Positions 5,649 through 7,973 of a stretch of DNA of 7,973 bases are shown piece by piece (the stretch's first letter is position 1; each line of letters begins with the position of its first letter). The notes beneath the pieces are model-generated. The model did no database searches, was not told where the DNA came from, and saw nothing but the letters and a program-made list of their open reading frames with translations. The position numbers were made by a program, and so were the translations under genes. The DNA is taken from the NCBI GenBank assembly GCA_003695205.1, contig RFIO01000094.1:1-7973 (forward strand), written 5' to 3'. This DNA is from Deltaproteobacteria bacterium (lineage in GTDB: Bacteria > Desulfobacterota > Desulfuromonadia > Desulfuromonadales > Geothermobacteraceae).

Positions 5649-6440
5649 TTAGTTCCTCAGTCGATAGCCGCTGCCGATCAGGGCGGCGGCGCCGATGAAC
5701 AACACCAGCGCCTGGGCGCCGGCAACGGCGAAGGCGGTGGCGAAGGAGAGGTCGCCGACACCGAGGATGGCGTGACGGAAGCCGTCGATCAGGTAGAAGA
5801 GGGGGTTGAAGTGCGACAGGGTGCCCCAGAAGCCGGGCAGGATGGAGATCGGGTAGAAGACGCCGCCGAGGTAGATCAGCGGCAGGATGAGAAAGTTGGT
5901 GAACATCGACAGGGCGTCGAAGTTGTTGGCGAAGATCGCCGCCAGCAGGCCGAACTGGGCGAACAAAAAGGAGGCCAGGCAGGCCATGGCGATGGCCAGG
6001 CCGGGATGGGCCCAGGGCAGCTCGGCGAACAGGGTGGAGATCAGCCAGACCGCCAGGCCGACGCCGATGCCGCGGATCATCGCCGCCAGGGTATAGGCGA
6101 AGATGAACTGCGGCGGTGAGATGGGCGTCACCAGCAGGTCGACGATATTGCCGAGATAGCGCGACATGAACAGGCTGGAGCTGGTGTTGGCGAAGCTGTT
6201 GTTGATCACCCCCATCAGGATCAGCCCGGGGATGACGAACTGGGCGTAGGAAAAACCCTCGAGTACGCTGATGCGTTCTCCGAGCGTGGCGCCGAACACG
6301 AACAGGTAGAGCGACGCCGAGACGATGGGCGCCAGCAGGGTCTGGGAGGAGACGCGCAGAAAGCGGCGGACCTCCTTCTGGGTCAGGGTGACAAAAGGCT
6401 GCCATCGGCTGTAGCCGCGTCCGAGGATGGTCTTTTTCAT
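5649..6440 (-). CDS. yadH: ABC-2 type exporter permease, YadH-like
   Basis: The membrane half of an ABC exporter, expected to pair with the ATPase encoded just upstream. The 263-residue protein has six hydrophobic segments, at about 33-51, 66-86, 112-137, 146-170, 178-200 and 236-257. The N-terminal cytoplasmic stretch has the coupling helix typical of ABC-2 permeases (TLTQKEVRRFLRV). Conserved places recalled from E. coli YadH include FSYAQFVIPGLILMGVI, LLVTPISPP, and IYLGGVFYPISILPGFWGTL followed by SHFNPLFYLIDGFR. Length is close to the E. coli protein (256). Its ATG overlaps the ATPase stop by four bases (ATGA), so the two are coupled and made in matching amounts. The substrate is unknown; YadGH-type systems are themselves poorly characterised, and drug or lipid-linked export are only guesses. 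Confidence 0.92.
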   Translation of the reverse strand: MKKTILGRGYSRWQPFVTLTQKEVRRFLRVSSQTLLAPIVSASLYLFVFGATLGERISVLEGFSYAQFVIPGLILMGVINNSFANTSSSLFMSRYLGNIVDLLVTPISPPQFIFAYTLAAMIRGIGVGLAVWLISTLFAELPWAHPGLAIAMACLASFLFAQFGLLAAIFANNFDALSMFTNFLILPLIYLGGVFYPISILPGFWGTLSHFNPLFYLIDGFRHAILGVGDLSFATAFAVAGAQALVLFIGAAALIGSGYRLRN

Positions 6441-7393
6441 GCCGCCCCCCCCTGCCCGTTTTTCAGTCCGGTCAGCTCAATGAAGACCTCCTCCAGGTTA
6501 GGCTGTCGGGTTTCGATCTCGGCGATCGGCAGGCCGAGTTCAAACAGGCGCCCCACCAGTTCGCCGCTCGGACATCCGGCTGCCAGCGGCACCGCCAGGC
6601 GTTTGCCTTCGGGGTCGAGATGGGCGTTCAGGTGCCTGAGCCCCTCCGGCAAGGCCTGAAGGGGTCGCGCCAGCTCGACAACCAGTTCGCGACGACCGAG
6701 GCGGCGCACCAGCTCCCCGGTCGGTTCCAGCGCGAGAATCTCGCCATGGTTCATGATCGCCACCCGGTCGCACATCTGTTCCGCTTCTTCCAGGTAGTGG
6801 GTGGTCAGCAGGATGGTGGTCCCCTGGGCGTTGATCTCGCGCACGAAATCCCACAGGGAGTGGCGCAGCTCGACATCGACCCCGGCGGTCGGCTCGTCGA
6901 GGATCAGCAGTTTCGGCTTGTGGATCAGTGCCTTGGCGACCATGAAGCGACGCTTGAGGCCGCCGGAAAGCTTGATCATCACCTTGCCGAGGTGCGGCCG
7001 CAGGCCGAGGCGATCGATCAGCATGTTGCGCCAGGCCGGGTCGTCATCGACGCCGAAGTAGCCGGAGTGAATGCGCAGCGAACGGTCGATGGTGAAAAAG
7101 TTGTCGATCACGATTTCCTGGTGCATCACCCCGGTCAGCCTCCGGGTGATCCGGTAGTCGCGCACGTTGTCGTAGCCGAAAATTTCCACCTGCCCGCCGC
7201 CGATGCGGGTCACCCCGGCAATCATGTTGATGCTGGTGCTTTTGCCCGCGCCGTTGGGGCCGAGCAGGCCGAAGATCTCGCCCGGCTCAATGGCGAAGGA
7301 GATGCCCTTGACTACTTCGACCCCGTCGAAGCTCTTGCGCAGATTCGAAATTTTCAGGGCGGCTGGCGGCGTATCGGCAGACATCTGGTTCAT
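6437..7393 (-). CDS. yadG: ABC exporter ATP-binding subunit, YadG-like
   Basis: Hydrolyses ATP at the inner face of the membrane to drive the partner permease. In 318 residues, the ATPase domain (about 12-235) shows Walker A GPNGAGKST at 45-53, Q-loop Q92, signature LSGGLKRR at 142-149 (Leu in place of the common Gln, as in many of this subfamily, where Met or Leu is usual), Walker B KLLILDEP at 161-168 with catalytic E167, D-loop AGVD, and H-loop H199 in LTTHYLEEAEQMCD. A C-terminal accessory domain follows (about 235-310), ending NLEEVFIELTGL. The best remembered relative is E. coli YadG (308 residues). I kept the ATG at 7393, but neither it nor the second ATG at 7384 has a good ribosome site. 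It is the first gene of the two-gene operon and diverges from the adenosyltransferase gene across the heptamer repeat. Confidence 0.94.
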   Translation of the reverse strand: MNQMSADTPPAALKISNLRKSFDGVEVVKGISFAIEPGEIFGLLGPNGAGKSTSINMIAGVTRIGGGQVEIFGYDNVRDYRITRRLTGVMHQEIVIDNFFTIDRSLRIHSGYFGVDDDPAWRNMLIDRLGLRPHLGKVMIKLSGGLKRRFMVAKALIHKPKLLILDEPTAGVDVELRHSLWDFVREINAQGTTILLTTHYLEEAEQMCDRVAIMNHGEILALEPTGELVRRLGRRELVVELARPLQALPEGLRHLNAHLDPEGKRLAVPLAAGCPSGELVGRLFELGLPIAEIETRQPNLEEVFIELTGLKNGQGGAA

Positions 7394-7416
7394 GCCGGGT
7401 ATAATAACGCAAAAAT

Positions 7417-7490
7417 CAGAAGACAGAAGTCAGAAGTCAGGAGACAGAGGAAAACCTCCTGTATTCTGTCTCCTGTCTCCTGACTTCTGA
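7417..7490. repeat. Fold-back pair of 7-nt tandem arrays (CAGAAGT-like) in a divergent promoter gap
   Basis: Bases 7417-7450 are successive heptamers: CAGAAGA, CAGAAGT, CAGAAGT, CAGGAGA, then a shortened CAGAGG. After AAAA the same words return in inverted orientation (7455-7489): CCTCCTG, TATTCTG, TCTCCTG, TCTCCTG, ACTTCTG. The longest perfect inverted match is 18 bases, 7430-7447 against 7473-7490. An inner GAGG-AAAA-CCTC hairpin sits at the centre (7447-7458). The element fills most of the 109-bp gap between the divergent ABC and adenosyltransferase genes. Its right arm ends one base before the adenosyltransferase ribosome site, so folding in the mRNA could affect translation. Confidence 0.85.
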
Positions 7491-7496
7491 AAGGGG
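7491..7496 (+). promoter_or_regulatory. Ribosome binding site of the adenosyltransferase gene
   Basis: AAGGGG at 7491-7496 is six bases before the ATG at 7503. It begins directly after the right arm of the heptamer fold-back. Confidence 0.6.
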
Positions 7497-7502
7497 TCAA
7501 CC

Positions 7503-7973
7503 ATGGTCAAGCTTGACAGGATCACCACCGGCGGCGGCGACAAGGGGCAGACCAGCCTGGTTGATGGCAGTCGTGTCCCCAAGCAGTCGGCCCGGGTCGA
7601 GGCCTACGGCAGCGTCGATGAGCTCAACAGCCTGTTCGGTCTGGTCTTGCTCGAGGCCCTGCCCGAGGGCGTGGGGCCGGAAATAGAACGCATCCAGAAC
7701 GACCTGTTCGATCTCGGCGCCGACCTGGCCAACCCGGTCGGCGGGCCGGCCGGCAGTGGTGCGCTGCGCATCACCGAAAATCACGTGAAACGCCTCGAGG
7801 CCGAGGTCGAGCGGGTAACCGCCATCCTGGAGCCGCTGACCAGCTTCGTGCTGCCCGGTGGTACCCGGGCCGCCTCCTGGCTGCACCTGGCCCGGTCGGT
7901 CGCCCGCCGGGTCGAACGCCAGGCCTGGCGCCTGGTGGAGGAGGAAGGTGCCGACGCGGTCAACCCTCTCGCC
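7503..7973 (+). CDS. pduO: PduO-type ATP:cob(I)alamin adenosyltransferase (3' end cut by window)
   Basis: Transfers the adenosyl group of ATP to cob(I)alamin, making the coenzyme B12 (adenosylcobalamin) needed by radical enzymes such as methylmalonyl-CoA mutase or diol dehydratase. The 157 visible residues show the family signature at the start, ITTGGGDKGQTSLVDG (ATP-binding, 7-22), then VEAYGSVDELNSLFGL at 32-47, QNDLFDLGADLA at 65-76, FVLPGG at 115-120, and the helix ASWLHLARSVARRVERQAW at 124-142, whose arginines contact ATP in known structures. PduO/MMAB enzymes are usually about 180-190 residues, so the last 25-35 are missing. The ATG has AAGGGG six bases upstream. It diverges from the ABC operon. 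The family is sure. It is unlike CobA-type (P-loop) adenosyltransferases, which have a Walker A motif. Confidence 0.95.
   Translation, partial: MVKLDRITTGGGDKGQTSLVDGSRVPKQSARVEAYGSVDELNSLFGLVLLEALPEGVGPEIERIQNDLFDLGADLANPVGGPAGSGALRITENHVKRLEAEVERVTAILEPLTSFVLPGGTRAASWLHLARSVARRVERQAWRLVEEEGADAVNPLA

Noticed and set aside
6620..7483. Plus-strand reading frame of 287 codons opposite the ABC ATPase gene.
   Set aside because: The opposite strand carries Walker A, signature, Walker B and H-loop motifs in order; this frame has no start context and ends within the heptamer repeat.
7417..7490. Heptamer array considered as a CRISPR remnant.
   Set aside because: The units are contiguous 7-mers without spacers and return in inverted orientation, unlike direct repeats with unique spacers; no cas genes are nearby.
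7417..7490. Heptamer fold-back considered as an intrinsic terminator.
   Set aside because: It lies in a divergent gap upstream of both genes, is not especially GC-rich in the stem, and has no T run after the stem in either direction.
7497..7886. Minus-strand reading frame opposite the adenosyltransferase.
   Set aside because: The plus strand encodes the PduO-type signature from the ATG at 7503 to the window edge; the minus frame has no motifs.

Overview
The window is about 8 kb of GC-rich chromosomal DNA. It holds eight protein-coding genes, two of them cut by the window edges, and no RNA gene, CRISPR array, insertion sequence or phage gene that I can see. The gene mix is a FadR-type regulator, DNA polymerase IV, a two-TM RCK potassium channel, a GntR/FCD regulator, an HD-GYP phosphodiesterase, a YadG/YadH-type ABC pair and a PduO-type cobalamin adenosyltransferase. 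Together with the sequence style, this suggests a deltaproteobacterium of the Desulfuromonadales type (Geobacter/Pelobacter/Desulfuromonas-like). That assignment is inference from style and memory of related proteins, not a database result.

Left part (1-2451). A truncated FadR/PdhR/LldR-like regulator runs leftward off the window. It diverges from dinB across a 77-bp gap that holds a near-consensus FadR-family operator (TGGT-N3-ACCA). dinB runs rightward and overlaps, tail to tail by 48 bp, the end of a leftward TIM-barrel gene of the xylose-isomerase-like/AP-endonuclease-2 superfamily.

Middle (2448-5472). The TIM-barrel gene is translationally coupled (ATGA overlap) to an upstream potassium channel gene whose selectivity filter reads TVGFRE rather than TVGYGD. 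The channel's leftward promoter and a rightward promoter for a GntR/FCD regulator lie in one divergent intergenic region. The rightward promoter is interlaced with three GTATAC palindromes, which looks like a self-repression switch. The regulator gene ends at a textbook intrinsic terminator, followed within 55 bp by an HD-GYP phosphodiesterase gene with all its catalytic motifs.

Right part (5473-7973). A leftward ABC exporter operon (ATPase, then permease, ATGA-coupled) resembles E. coli YadG/YadH. It diverges from a rightward PduO-type ATP:cob(I)alamin adenosyltransferase that runs off the window. Each end of the ABC operon is marked by an unusual non-coding element: on one side an inverted pair of 8-nt tandem arrays (CGCCAAGR-like), on the other a fold-back pair of 7-nt tandem arrays (CAGAAGT-like).

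I see no clearly new multi-gene system. The points most worth checking are the two matching short-word inverted arrays, the GTATAC operator/promoter, the noncanonical channel filter with its coupled TIM-barrel partner, and whether that partner is a cobamide-processing enzyme rather than a sugar isomerase.
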